Origin: Urophycis tenuis
Taxonomy: Eukaryota > Chordata > Actinopteri > Gadiformes > Phycidae
DNA length: 64,000 nt
Assembly (NCBI GenBank): GCA_036785325.1
Contig: JAXIVH010000025.1
Coordinates: forward strand, 238,501-302,500
Reading direction: 5' to 3'
The notes under the pieces were generated by a model that saw only the letters and a list, made by a program, of their open reading frames with translations, had not been told where the DNA came from and did not search any database. Positions 29,501 through 42,429 of this stretch are shown here, one piece after another. Made by a program: the position numbers and the translations under genes. Position 1 is the stretch's first letter; each line of letters starts with the position of its first letter.

Positions 29501-32500
29501 AATATCGCTACCTATATCCTTTCAAGAACAGGCAATGACTTTCTAGCCTCGCGTCAGCATTGCATCGCCTTGCATCGCCTATATACCTAAAATCAGCTGG
29601 CAGAGGCAGTTTTGAAAATTGGTCAAAAACGGTTGGTGCAGATGGATGGCGAACCGACGATGCGTTTTGTGATGCGGTTGTGGATAAAATAATAGCCCAT
29701 CCACGCATCTCTAAAACCTTAACTTACCATCTCTATACCTAAACTTAACCATCTCTGGCATAGTAACTAAAGTCAATATTGAACCCAATACCTAAAACTC
29801 ACCATCTCAGCTGTGTCTGTTTTGCCTCTCCCGACTTGAATGCCTCATTCAAGTCAATTGTATTTGTATAGCCCTATATCACAGTTACAGTTTCGAAGGG
29901 CTTCAAATGCCACATTTTACACATGACATACCCCTATCCCGAGCCTTTCGAAGACCAAGGATAAACCCCCTTATGTGTCTAGGAAGAAACCTAGGCTTCC
30001 TGTTTCCAGGGATTGTTAGGAGAACAATTGGTGCCATAATGGACAGAGGAGAGTTGGAGCGGTGGTCTGATGGAGGTGTGAGGGGATAAGGTTGAGTGTA
30101 TTGGTGGTCAAAGGTTTGGAAACGAGGGGCTTGTTTCCGGGAGGGACTGTCGTCAATCCCTTTATGCGACTGTTGTTGTCCCTTTAAACTGGGCTAGTGA
30201 TTCAACACGCGCGCGCAAACAACAGGGGTGACAGCGAACAAGCCTGTTTGACGTTGCATCTGCTTTAGCACCGTGCCCTGAGGATGGAGCAACTCGATGA
30301 GTTATCGAGATACCACAAAACCCCGCTAGCTCGCCGACAAGTGTAGCTATTGATGTGTTTGCATCTGCTCGCTGGCCCACCGTGCACAAAGGCAGCCACC
30401 TCGTCCAAATATGACGATGATTATGATGATTATTGGTATAGAATTATAGACAATTGCTTTGATTAAGATGTTTGCACTTTTTTACAACAAGATAAACTCG
30501 TGTTCTTCTAATGAGCAGTGGTTTGGTAGCTCACTCTAGCCAGCCATACCAGCCATGTCTGTATGAAAGACCCATTGAACTGGCTGCCACTACTACAAAT
30601 CATACACATAACACATGCAATCTTACTTTTGACGGCATTTAAACATTTAAGGACTAAAGTATTGCTGCTTATATCAGTGCAGCTCAAATGTTTGACCACT
30701 AGTGTTAACGTCTATGTTCATTTATGCAATCTATGGTCCTTTTCTGGACCACAGTTTCACAGCGATTACCATTACAACAGCCTGACATTGTGAAGACACG
30801 GATTACAATGATGTACATATGTGGTTGTTTATAGTGGTGTTTACTGACAGTCAGCCATCTGTCGAAGACCAGGTGGACATGTTCTGTTTCACCCAAGCAT
30901 CCAAGAAAATGCTGTCTTGTAGTATTTCTATGATAGTCCTGTCAATATTTAAAAAAACATTTGGAACTTTTAGCTTTTTAAAATGAATAAATGAGCATGC
31001 TACCTGTACTGATCATGAGCAGGAGAAATTTGAGAAAAAGATGTGGAATATAAGTAATACAATATAAGGCTCCTTCCTCATTGTTGCATTGAATGGTTAG
31101 TAACATATGGTCAACATACTCAGAGTAAACAGAAATAAACAGAGACACAAATATACACAAAGACAGACAGTCATTTCAAACATTTAAATAAACAACACAG
31201 ACAGAAATAAACATTTTTGTTGTTATTGTAGGTTGTCTAGGCATCCCTATGTTTGCAAGCTCAATATATTTATTAGATATTATGGCCCTAATTGGTCCCT
31301 AATCATGACACCATACAACATTTTTTAAATAATGTTCATAGTAAGCCTATCGATATTTTTTTTTTTGGATTAGGGAATTGTGAAGTGTATCTACAAATAA
31401 CAAAAAACGGTAATGTCTTGTTAATTGAAAGTTACATTGATCTAGTCTATGGGCTACTGTGAAGCACTTACTCATTGTGATACATTGAATAGACCCTTTT
31501 CACAGAGGTGTCATCATAAATCAAACACAGGTGTCATTAAAAATATGAATTATGGGTCTGCTACTTGAATGTACCAGGGCAAATGGTCCATGGTCAATAT
31601 GTGATATCTATGAGGGGCCGTTTAGGACTTAACTATTGAGACACTCTTACACTCACTACTGAGACACTCTCACACATACTAATGAAACACTCTTACATTC
31701 ACTATTGAAACGCTCTCACACTCACTATTGAAACACTCACACATACATACATACTCTGTAAACCTATGCACGCTCATATATAAAACATTATACACACTCG
31801 TCTGAAACACTTACACATACATATGAGAAACACATACGCATACATATATACTTCCGTGTCATATACACATACATATGAAATGCTTGCATGCATACAAGTG
31901 AAACATTTATACATATCTATCTAAAACACTCATGCATTCACATATGAAAATGTTATACATACATATTGTTGAACACTTATACATTCATAACTGAATCTCG
32001 TGCATATGATTACAAAGATATTAAAAGTTTAGATGCATGTGCAAGTGTTTCATATATATTTGTATAAATGTTTCAAATGTGTATGTATACGTTTTTCAAT
32101 TATAAGTGTGTATGCTCTCACATGAGGATGTGCAAGCGTTTCACATGAGGATGTGCAAGCGTTTCACATGTATTCATACAAGTAATTTCAGTAGTGACCG
32201 TGAGAGCGTTTCAATAGTGTATGTGAGAGCGTTTCAGTAGTATGTATGAATGAAATCTCACTAGCATACGGAAGGTATCTCACTTTCACCGGAAGGCGGA
32301 AGTAAAGAGTGCAGAATTTGAACAGCGAAAAATTTGACCGTTTGAAAAATGAGCCCGTGATACTTCTGCGGAGGGATTGCGTGGGGTTTACGTCTCGAAA
32401 TGCAATTAATTGCCACACCGGTAGAGGGACCAGAATGACCATTCTGGTTATTACATACGGATGCAAAAGTTTTATGTATATATATGCTTCGACTGATTGG

Positions 32501-35500
32501 CGACAACATATATATATATATATATATACTGTCGCCAATCAGCCGAAGCATTTATCAAGGCTGTGTTTACACCGTGGCGGTGTTTACGAGTGGAAAACGG
32601 AAAAGCGATCTCCAGCCAATGTAGTTCGCGGACCAATCACAGCCAAAGCCAACGCGTTGGGACGGCGTAGAGACGGCGTCGCCTCGACGCGCGTCTAGGA
32701 TTTGGGGAGGTGCACGTCGAGGACGTAAAGGGTCCGCAAAGGGTCCGCCGTGGGTCCGCGGAAGTATAAACGAAGCACCAGTTGAAGCTATCAGAAAAGT
32801 GTTCTTTTAAATAAACTCCTGGTGTACTTACAAACTTTAAAATGCCTCGTTTTGTGAGTACAGACCATATATGTACTACTACAGAAGTTGGGTAACAATC
32901 TATGCATTATTAGTGGGGTAATTTACGAGATAAACACACAGTACCGGACACTCCAATACTAAGCCATTCGGCTGATACCCCTAAACTTGATAAATATTGA
33001 CCGTCGCTAAAAATGCATCTGAGGGGGTATTTGGCTGGATTATTGGGTGAATTTTACTCCGAACCATCACTTTAAGATTAGCGCAAAATTTTTTCGCTGT
33101 TCAAATTCTGCACTCTTTACTTCCGCCTTCCGGTGAAAGTGAGATACCTTCCGTATGCTAGTGAGATTTCATTCATACATACTACTGAAACGCTCTTACA
33201 TACACCATTGAAACGCTCTCACATACACTATTGAAACGCTCTCACGGTCACTACTGAAATTACTTGTATGAATACATGTGAAACGCTTGCACATCCTCAT
33301 GTGAGAGCATACACACTTATAATTGAAAAACGTATACATACACATTTGAAACATTTATACAAATATATATGAAACACTTGCACATGCATCTAAACTTTTA
33401 ATATCTTTGTAATCATATGCAAGAGATTCAGTTATTAATGTATAAGTGTTCAACAATATGTATGTATAACATTTTCATATGTGAATGCATGAGTGTTTCA
33501 GATAGATACGTATAAATGTTTCACTTGTATGCATGCAAGCATTTCATATGTATGTGTATATGACACGGAAGTATATATGTATGCGTGTGTGTTTCTCATA
33601 TGTATGTGTAAGTGTTTCAGACGAGTGTGTATAATGTTTTATATATGAGCGTGCATAGGTTTACAGAGTATGTATGTATGTGTGAGTGTTTCAATAGTGA
33701 GTGTGAGAGCGTTTCAATAGTGAATGTAAGAGTGTTTCATTAGTATGTGTGAGAGTGTCTCAGTAGTGAGTGTAAGAGTGTCTCAATAGTTAAGTCCTAA
33801 ACGGCCCCTCATAGATATCTTCATTCGTTTAGTCTACTACCCATGTCTTTGTACAAGAGAGCCCACCCATAATTCATGTTATGAGTGACACCTGTGTTTA
33901 ACCTACCACGTCTCTGTGAAAACGGTCTGTGTTTAACTACTTTCCCTTACCTGCTCTTCCTGAAGCTTCCATTAGCACCACTCCAGCAGCTAAGACGTCA
34001 AGTCATGTCATGCGCTGCAGTGACAGCCACAAGAACTATTGTGTGAACGGAGGAGAGTGCTTCACCCTGGAAGTCATACCAGGAAGCACCAAGTTTCTCT
34101 GCAGGTAGGTGTCAAACATGTGTCAAACATTTGGAAATGACACATTTGGCATTAGCAATGGTAAAGGATGGCAACGTGAAAAAATATGGTACATACATGT
34201 GATGGTTGCCTCCGAGAGGGTTAAGCTTCTCGGACACCTATCGAAGGACGCCGCGGTGTGTGCCGTATTTCGTAAATAACGTCGTTCATTTTAAGGCTCA
34301 CACTCAACGTTGTGTAGCCTACTAACTTACAGAAATGTGTCAAAGTTGCCATGGGTCATAACCATGGGGATAACCCCTTCCATTGTCCTGGAACTTTCAG
34401 CCACACATTGTTTTATGTTTCATAGTTTTCAAATTCGATCTGAAACATGGGATGAAATGGAAACATTAAATAAAAATAAATATCTTAGATTTTTTTTTTT
34501 AAATCGTTAGATAACGGATTTGACAGTTTGGAATCAAGTCTGCAGATATAGTCAACTCCAGTGCCATTAATTTTTTGAATTGATTCTCAGAATTGACGTA
34601 ATGGAATTGAGAATCGACTATTTTGGAGTCAACTGTTCTGCCTAAATATGCGTCAAGTCTGAGTTGGCTAGCATGTTGGAACTTTATGAAAGTTTCAGCT
34701 TTTTTGGTCATGCTAGGTAAGAGTAAAAACTCCAATAATCAATCTGAATTCTCAAAATGTTTGTTCCCCTTTTAGGTGTCCAAATGAATTCACTGGTGAC
34801 CGCTGTCAAAACTACGTTATGGCAAGCTTTTACAGTACGTATAAAACCTCTTTAATCTGTGATTGAATTAAAGCATGTTTTGTAACATTTGTTTTTTTCT
34901 TTTGTCATTTTGTCATTATTTTTTGTAATATACTGTACATGTATATAGACATAGGCCTACCTATTTGCCATGATACAAAATGGAAGCCACATCAGGGTAG
35001 GATATAGGATGAAGAATTCTTTCTTTCCTATTGCCATTACCAAGAAATTATCAATAGCAAAAATAGTTTTCTTGTCCAAAAGTTGACTCGCAATTATGCT
35101 TTCTTGACAGAAATGTATCAAAATCCACACATGCCCATATAAAAGTAGGCCTACACATAGAGCTGCATATTTGTATTTGTAGATTTAACAATATATAATA
35201 CAATGTAGATTTACATATGAGTTTTCATCCCATAAAAATACTTTTTTCATTATTATTCTAATTATATTTGTGGGATTTATTTAAATTGCTAGACTTTCTG
35301 AATAGGTATTTATTTCAAAATCTTTAAATAGATTTCACAATTTTGACTCCATATCCTCTTTAAATATATATATATATATATATTAAAGCTATTAAATACT
35401 GGATTGCAAGATTCTTCGAAAAAGTCTTTTTGTCTTATTTGAAAACAACTTTTCAAATGCAGTAAAAAGGCCCAAAGTAACATAAGAATAGCAATTTATT

Positions 35501-38500
35501 AAGACAACTATTAAAATATGGATTGATCTAACTGGGTGAGGAGATGAGTTGACTATCCTGAAGCCATTTGTAGATTAAGGAGAGTCGCTGCTTCCAAATA
35601 GACACAAATGGTGATTTCCAGTTGTCTACTGTATATTTATTCCACTTATGCTGGCTTCCTAAGTCTCCAGATGTTTTCCCTGACCACAATTGTACCCACT
35701 GTTCCTGTATGCTGTAGAGAATGTAGAGAATAGAGAATGCAGTAAACTAGAGAAGCAACAGACGCAATTCATCTTGGAGCCAAGAATGCATCAGTATACA
35801 CAGGAAGTGCACTGGAGAGGTTTCGACTACATCATTAGACATACACCAATAAAGCAATAACTTCTTTTTCGGCTAGCCAGTGAGTGGCATGATGGAAATG
35901 CAGAAGTAGACCCAAGCCCCTTAAAAAAACAGATTACATTCACTTTTTACAAAGGGCACATTGCTGCTGTGCATAAAAAAGAGAGGGAAAGTTAATTAAG
36001 CAATGATATTCATGTTGTAGTGGATATCAAGAAATGCTGGTTCAGTTTAATAATATTATAATTGTGGTGCATAGCCTTCTTATGAGATGGTCTACATTGT
36101 TATACATTGCTCTGGTGTTATGCCGAAACGGTGCAGCAAGAATTTAATGCAGTCCCCACCACAGTTGCTTTAGGCTGCTTCCGGAGCTTAAGGCTGCTTC
36201 TCTATAGCTCTAGGCTGCTTCTCGTGCTTTAGGCTGCTTCTCTATAGCTCTAGGCTGCTTCTCGTGCTTTAGGCTGCTGCTTCTCTGGTTTAATATGCAT
36301 TGGGTCAACGGGTGCAATGATACCGCATCTGAATATTTAGGAAGCAACGGCAAGTGCGGAATTTCTCTGAATTTCTTTGAGTGACAACTGGAACACCGCC
36401 CTACTTTCAGTATGACCACTGAAAGTTGAAAAAAAGGAAATGGGAACCAAAAAAAAGGAACAGTCAAACAATGTTAAACATATAGGATTTACACATATTT
36501 ATTGTGTTTAAACCTAACGTACATTATGATGTATCACATTTTGCAGCATCACAGCCTCTCAAGTCATTTCAAGTCTGGGTGGTAATACCTGTCTTGCTAC
36601 TTTTCGCTGCTACTGTTAAGATTGATTGCTGATTGTGGAAACTCAGCGCAAGCAAATTTCTTTAGGAATTTGAACAGGCTGGTTGGTCTCAACATCTTAA
36701 GGATGAGGTTAATAACTTGATATGCTGCTAGCTATCATTGATGAAACGATTCATGGAATGCTTAGTAATTGCTTTGCAGTTATCTAGTAAAGAATGCTGC
36801 AAGGGCAATGAATATTGATGTTGGTGAGTGCTTGGCAAATGAATAGTTATGGTTGCATCTCATGTGCATTAAGATCATGTAAATCACATTAGGCAATGGC
36901 AGGTTCTACCTTATTGATTGATTGATTGATAACAGTATATGTTTCTAGTGTGACTGCTTTGGGTTTGTGTTGTAAGCTTCAATATGTGTGAAGTTGATAT
37001 ACATATTGCGCATCACTTACACAGACAGCAGTTATTATAGACTGACTGAAACATACATGATAAAAGATAATCTGTTTATGACAATAAATCAATCGATGCA
37101 ATACTCTTGAACGAAGTGAAAACATGGGTTTTGTGCTTTCAACCATCTGCAAATTAGATGGCTGCATGATTATCAACTTTATCTTTCTTTCATGTGATGT
37201 GATGGATTCATCACATAGCACTGCTCATTTGAGAGGAGGCAGTGGCCCAGTAGAGCAAGAATGTATGGGCAGCATTTTGGAAGAAGACAAAAACAACAAA
37301 AAAAGTGTTCTGAAAGTCCATTGATGAGAGATACAGCATGACTTTATTGTCCACACCATGATGGTGAAAACATGCATTTGAAAGCCAGGATGAGTCAGGA
37401 TAGCCGTACTGAATATCAGTTCTCTCGTGTACATTACCGAGCCACGCCAAAACATTGCCTTACCGGAGACACCACATTTTAAGGAAGTACAGTGTCTGTA
37501 CAGAGTGTATTTGTGCTTACTAGATAGAGAAGTGTCTAGTGATTTCCTCATTTTGGACTAGCCTTTGCTGCTAGCGACTAGAATGATGCATGCGCATGCC
37601 AATGCAAAAAATTATGTACTTTCAGAAACATGCCTTTTCAATGGATTTTCTTTGTTTGGTTTCTTTTAATGTTGATGTCTCTTTTTTTCTGCCCTGGTAG
37701 AACATCTTGGGATTGAATTTATGGGTATGGAATGTTTCTACATCTTAGTTTGCAGACATAGGATTCTAGTTATAGATATAGGACTGCACGTTGGATTTGT
37801 TTAGCCAGTAAATGGATCATACAATATAGACTTTAGTAAGAACTAGTGATATCAATTAATATACATACAACTATTTCAGGGAAAAGATTTGATGCTGCTT
37901 CATTGTTCTTGTTGCCTCTTCAAACACATTTCAAATGCGGCCTATTCATTTTCTATACTTTGAGTAACTAATTGTGGTAGTTATGTAATTTGTGTAAAAG
38001 CTTCATTCCCTTTGCTAACCAATCATTAACAGGTGAAGATTAAATATTTAAAAGATTATTGCCTTTAATTTTTGTCATCTTTAATATCAGACAGCACGAT
38101 AAAAAGCTCCCTCTGTCAAACTCAGCTAATCTCCTTTCTAATGCAGTCATGGTCATGTGTTTTGAGTTTCTGTTTAAAGGGATAATTGCTTGAACAACTA
38201 AGATTTTTTTTTAACAGTCAGAATAATTTGTTCACATCATATCTGACGCTAGAAGACAACAACCTCTAACTTCCTTGCTATAATTATTTTTTCCTGTCAT
38301 GTCATTGCTACTTTTACTTTCACTTTCCCTTCTTGCTCTCACTGAGACCTGTTACCACACACACAAGCAGACAACCATAAGTGTGTGCGTACACACACTA
38401 TTATATTAATACATCTAGAATATGAAACACAGACTTTAAGTGTAAAGTATTACAGCACCACAATTGACAATTTGATTCTAATGACTGTTGTATGCCATAC

Positions 38501-38622
38501 ACGCAATATACAATATGTATACAATATATTGTACTTGCACAATGGAACCTGGTTTCTTAAATTATACACATTTACAAAATGCAAAATCTATGCCTGTCTT
38601 TATAGTTTTTGTGTGTTTGTGT

Positions 38623-38660
<38 letters not shown>

Positions 38661-41600
38661 ATGTGTGTGTGTAGACCTAGTTTCAAGAATGCACTGTCTT
38701 CTTTTCCAGAAGCCGAGGAGCTGTATCAGAAACGTGTAATAACAATATCAGGAATCTGCATTGCACTTCTCGTGGTTGGAATCATGTGTGTGGTTGCCTA
38801 CTGCAAAACAAAGTAAACTATCATGCTTCAGTTGAAATTATCTTTTGTTTTGTTGTGTTTTGTTTGTATACTACTAAAATGTTGGCTCTATACCAGGCTT
38901 AAATCAATCCCAGACAAATATTGAGTTTTACAAATATTTTGGCCTTTCCTTATTTGCTATTTTTGTCTTCTAAATGTGTGGCTAGTCTCAACACCCAGAT
39001 TATCTCTCCATGAACAGAAAGCAAAGGAAAAAGTTCCATGACCGTCTGAGACAGAGTCTTCAAAATGAAAGAAACAACATGGCCACCAACCAACCAGAGA
39101 ATTCTCACCACCCCCTCCAAAATGTTCAGCTTAAGGTGCCATACAAAATACTACAACAATGTGCATGCCAAGTGTTCCATTTTGGTGACTCTTTCATAAA
39201 ATATCAAATTTTCTCTCTTTTTCAGCAACACGCATCTAAAATTGCAAACAGCGCACAGCATGTAACTGAGAAGGAGACAGAAATGTTGTTTTCAACAAGC
39301 CAATTTGCATCATCAGCAGTCACCTTGAGCAAAAGGTAATGATTGTACACTGCAATTTTTGTCTCACATGTCAAGCGATTTATACATACTTAAAATAAAC
39401 AGCAGAGAGTGGCTATGCTGTGAGAGTTACTCTGTTACTCTCAGTTACTCTGTTTAATGATTGAAGATATGACTACAGAAACTTGAAGCTTAGGAACTAA
39501 GTAGAAAAAGATATCAGAATGGCAGTGGTTCAAGAGCATGTCGTCTGTGAACCGGAATGTTGCTGGTTCGATCCCCAGTTACTCCTTGTGAAGTGTTGAG
39601 TTTTCCCTATTCTTCACGTTTGTAAAAATCTGAAAGCCCTCCCATTATTTTGACTTACCCGGACTGATCTATAGCATTGTTAAAGAATTGTTGAAAACAC
39701 AGGGTATTTTAGTTTGCTATACTTTTAATTGAGGTAGCGTCTGACAAGGCATGATATTTGATGAGACTAATGAGTCAATTAAAGAATTTGACATAACATA
39801 TGTTAGATTGTTTGCTTATAGTCACGGTACCTCCTTATGATGGCTCAGTTTGTCAGAATCCCTGCTGATGCTAGTGCTGACGGCAAGAAAACAATAAAAA
39901 GGACCATTTTATTAATGTTCTGCCAGAGGAAGTGGAAGGGGAGGAGCTGGATCCTTGATAAAGATGAATCCTGAGAAATTAGAGATTAATATCACATCAG
40001 CAGACCTGGAATGGTGCCCTGGCATCAGGATGAATGACAAGATGATCAGATATCCTCAATTTCAACATCAAGCTATGAAACGACTAACTAAAAGTCAAAA
40101 CAAAGGTTAGGTGATAGAAACAAGCCATTTGTTTAGGATCTGTCGGCCTCAGCCCTAAAGAATACCTGAGCTGGATTAGAAGAGAGGGGAACTCAGTTGT
40201 GCTGTCCTGCAGTGTTGTGGGTGTGGAAGGGAAAGCTGAAGATGCAATTCACAAATGCTGAAAAAGCACCAGTCAAGCTGAACACCACCTTCCTTTCCAA
40301 AGGCCAACAATCACTGTGTAAAAGACACTTCCTTGGCCAGGGAGGACAAAGGGGTTGAGAAGAGTAAGCAGTTTAACTCAACATGGACACGCAATGGACA
40401 TGAAAAAAAAGACTTTTGCCCTTTAAATGCACTAATAGCATATCTGCTGACTCTGTTAAGCACAAATGTTCTCTTTGCCCTTGCATGCCCCTGCCCCAAT
40501 GTCATAAGCCCCTGATTGGCCAAGAAGATGAAGGCTAAACCTTAGGTAGCATGTTGTTGACATACATGATGCCAAAGTATGTACATAAATCACAGAAACA
40601 GATACATCCAGTAGCTTTGGCAAGGCAGAATTTCCATCAAATCTAGGCTTTAGTACTCAAATGTGTTATGATATTCTATTGTGATTACACTGCAGACTAA
40701 AGCCTAAACAGAGAGTCACCTCTCACTTACTTAAGTGATAATTGTAGTTGCCCTGTTCATATCTTAAAAGACATCTAGAATGTCTGCCTCTTTGATGCCA
40801 ACATTGTTTCACTAGGTACATGGTCATCATGCTTATAAGTAGTTTAATTTTGTCATCATACTTGCAGTTAACAGAAGGGGGTCCAAAGGTACAATAGAAG
40901 AGTCTGGTTACATTACAGGTTGCTGAGTCAATTACTTGCAGTAGCATGCACATATCATGAGACCCTGTGTTTGACCTGATTTGCAAATGACTCCGGTCAA
41001 TTGTCCATAACAGAATAGAGTGGGGTCATTGAGTTCTTAAGTCAGAACAATAAATTGAGTGGTTTGTAGAAAATACAAATCCAAGTGACTTTTTGCTTTA
41101 TGCAGACGACATGTCTCTGTTGATATCAGATCCCCAAACTCTGGTGAATACTGACTTTGATCAAACCTCTGCAACATACAGCACAGTGAAGGTTGACAAG
41201 CTGAGAGGGTGTTCATGGCTGTCATCTAAAAAGACTTCATTTTATTAGACATATATGGGCCTTATTTTCTCATCTTTCTGAATTCGAAAAATGCTAACAT
41301 TTGTTTTCAAGTATTTCAGCAGTATCCCCAGGTTGAGCCAGGATGGATCATTCCAAATAGTTTTTGGCAACAATGAAAGGTGTTCATGTGTAAATTAACA
41401 TATTGCTTCTTTGTGTGTGCAGTTTGAGTTTGTTGAGCTTAAGCTGGAGTGAGAATGTTCTTTCTGAGAATCCATTGGTCTTGGAAGTGCCATCGTCAGA
41501 GAAGAAACACCGGGGACGGCTGAATGCCTTGGGCAACGTGAAAGACCTCAGTGCCTACATGGAAAAGTCCCAGGACACCTCCAACCTCTACCATGACCTA

Positions 41601-42149
41601 CAATATAGCAAGAGGTAGGATGCAAGCATTATGGGTCCATTTTGCAAACAGCTGTATCGTTAAGACATTAATATGGTTGTTGGGGGCACTACACTACAGT
41701 GTCTTTGTTACAGTTTAATTACACATGTAATGAGCAACTTGCAAGAGCGTGTACTTTGTACTTAATGGTTCAGTGTATCGAATGTAGCATCTAGCATAGC
41801 ATTCAGCATCTAGTGGTGAGGTTGCAGATTGCAACTAACTGAATTTGATGACATATAATATACATGTTATTATGTATTGTTGTTACATTGCTGGTACACA
41901 TAACTTTAAGATGTAATGATGATGATGCTTTTTTCACGATAGGTAAGTATGTCCTGACAACTCAATGCAGATTGTTTATACCTTTTCTCAGCCGTAACCA
42001 CAGAGTCGCCTCCTTCTGACCAGTGGATCCCCAGTCTTAACACCTCACCATCAGTCTGTCTCAGCCCACTCGACAAGGAAGAGAAAACACTTTTGCCACT
42101 CTACTTTGCAACAGTTACTCACTCAATGATCCCAAACAAAGACAGCTAA
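26571..42149 (+). CDS. nrg1: Neuregulin-1-like, type III (CRD) isoform
   Basis: Exons 26571-27288, 33966-34104, 34776-34834, 37701-37724, 38710-38812, 39018-39135, 39226-39335 and 41423-41614 join in phase. A further exon, 41992-42149, is homologous but one base out of phase. Exon 1 carries the type III cysteine-rich domain and its hydrophobic segment (EKICILPILACLLSLALC, KWVFVDKIFEYEPPTHLDP). The EGF domain spans exons 2-3 with spacing C-x7-C-x5-C-x13-C-x1-C-x8-C. KHLGIEFM is the beta-1 juxtamembrane exon. A second transmembrane segment (ICIALLVVGIMCVVAYCKTK) is followed by the conserved tail KKFHDRLRQSL and HRGRLNALG. The family are membrane-tethered ERBB3/ERBB4 ligands; type III acts in axon-Schwann cell signalling. 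No Ig-domain (type I/II) start exon is seen. The human-like long cytoplasmic tail is absent or diverged. It could be an nrg1 paralogue. Confidence 0.85.
29344..29400. repeat. Retroelement 3' tail in nrg1 intron
   Basis: Cagacagacagac repeats are followed by taatgatccctgagggaatt, the form seen at 3' ends of fish LINE-type elements read on one strand. Confidence 0.5.
29845..30000. repeat. Interspersed repeat fragment in nrg1 intron
   Basis: The sequence tcaagtcaattgtatttgta followed by tagccctatatcacagtt matches a motif found scattered in fish genomes. Its family and exact limits cannot be set here. Confidence 0.4.
32349..32778. mobile_element. Truncated Harbinger-like MITE copy
   Basis: It matches the interior and right part of the element at 3682-4201 from atgagcccgtgat onward, including ggcggtgtttacgagtggaa and gcctcgacgcgcgtctagga. 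The left terminus is missing and the right terminus is worn (gaagtataaacgaagcacca). Confidence 0.85.
32779..33075. mobile_element. Right-arm fragment of the TTAA foldback MITE
   Basis: It matches the right arm of the element at 2708-3592 in the same orientation, from gttgaagctatcagaaaagt to ccgaaccatcact, and ends in TTAA (33072-33075). The left arm is absent. Confidence 0.85.
36171..36282. repeat. 40-bp compound tandem repeat, nrg1 intron
   Basis: Alternating 20-bp half units, taggctgcttctctatagct and taggctgcttctcgtgcttt, repeat about 2.5 times. Confidence 0.85.
38625..38672. repeat. (GT)n array before the nrg1 transmembrane exon
   Basis: A GT run with one gcatg interruption, ending 37 bp before the acceptor at 38709. 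Confidence 0.95.
39510..39600 (+). repeat. tRNA-derived SINE head fragment, nrg1 intron
   Basis: ggcagtggttcaagagcatg is followed by a perfect B box ggttcgatcccc, with no SINE core after it. It is not a functional tRNA fold. Confidence 0.55.
41040..41230 (+). pseudogene. Relic of an L1-type LINE reverse transcriptase
   Basis: At about 41090-41170 one frame reads FLLYADDMSLLISDP, containing the YADD catalytic signature of reverse transcriptases and the wording typical of fish L1 elements. Upstream and downstream frames are broken by stops. It lies in the nrg1 intron before exon 41423-41614. Confidence 0.6.
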
Positions 42150-42194
42150 ATTACACATGAACATGTGTGCATGGTGGCTATTAAAAGTGGCCAG

Positions 42195-42217
42195 CCCCCC
42201 CCCCCCCCCCCCCCCCC
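42195..42217. repeat. Poly(C) run, 23 nt
   Basis: A homopolymer just after the last nrg1 homologous exon; such runs are prone to assembly error. Confidence 0.9.
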
Positions 42218-42347
42218 TCCTGCTTATAGAACTTGTGTTCATACGAATCAGCAAGAATAGAACGAAGGCTTACTCATTAAGCCCAATAGCAATGGCCTTT
42301 GTTACAGTATAAGCAATATGGAGTCCAACATTAACCACATTTTACAG

Positions 42348-42427
42348 AGGAGCGGCTCAAAGATGATCAGCAAGAGCAGCCTCTTGCAGATGTCCCTTTT
42401 GTAAAGACGGAGAACCTCGATCTTGAG
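42348..42427 (+). CDS. Possible additional 3' exon of nrg1
   Basis: An 80-bp stretch lies between a good acceptor (cattttacag) and a donor (gtatgg). It is open in one frame, reading EERLKDDQQEQPLADVPFVK and then TENLDLE. The composition is acidic and coding-like. I cannot align it to human NRG1, and its phase does not fit exon 41423-41614. It may be an alternative tail exon or nothing. Confidence 0.25.
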
Positions 42428-42429
42428 GT

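Larger units (their letters stand above)
31491..33928. mobile_element. 2.4-kb foldback element in the large nrg1 intron
   Basis: A near-perfect inverted repeat has a core at 31603-32336 pairing with 33085-33819. A more diverged outer part reaches agacccttttcacagag at 31491 and its complement ctctgtgaaaacggtct at 33928. The arms consist largely of degenerate units of about 30 bp (gaaacgctctcacatacac and variants), as in Foldback/Galileo-type elements. The centre (32349-33075) is made of pieces of other elements. There is no coding capacity. Its right end lies 37 bp before the EGF exon at 33966. A target duplication could not be recognised, so the family is open. Confidence 0.85.

Noticed and set aside
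31600..33820. Regularly spaced repeats of about 30 bp, possible CRISPR-like array
   Set aside because: Units are degenerate and lack unique spacers, and the arrays form the arms of an inverted repeat in a vertebrate intron.
39010..39339. Single 109-codon exon reading through 39136-39225
   Set aside because: The middle part has no homology. A GT donor at 39136 and an AG acceptor at 39225 divide it into two nrg1 exons in phase.
41992..42149. Calling nrg1 a pseudogene because of the phase conflict
   Set aside because: All upstream exons are intact with conserved domains; one uncertain junction is not enough.
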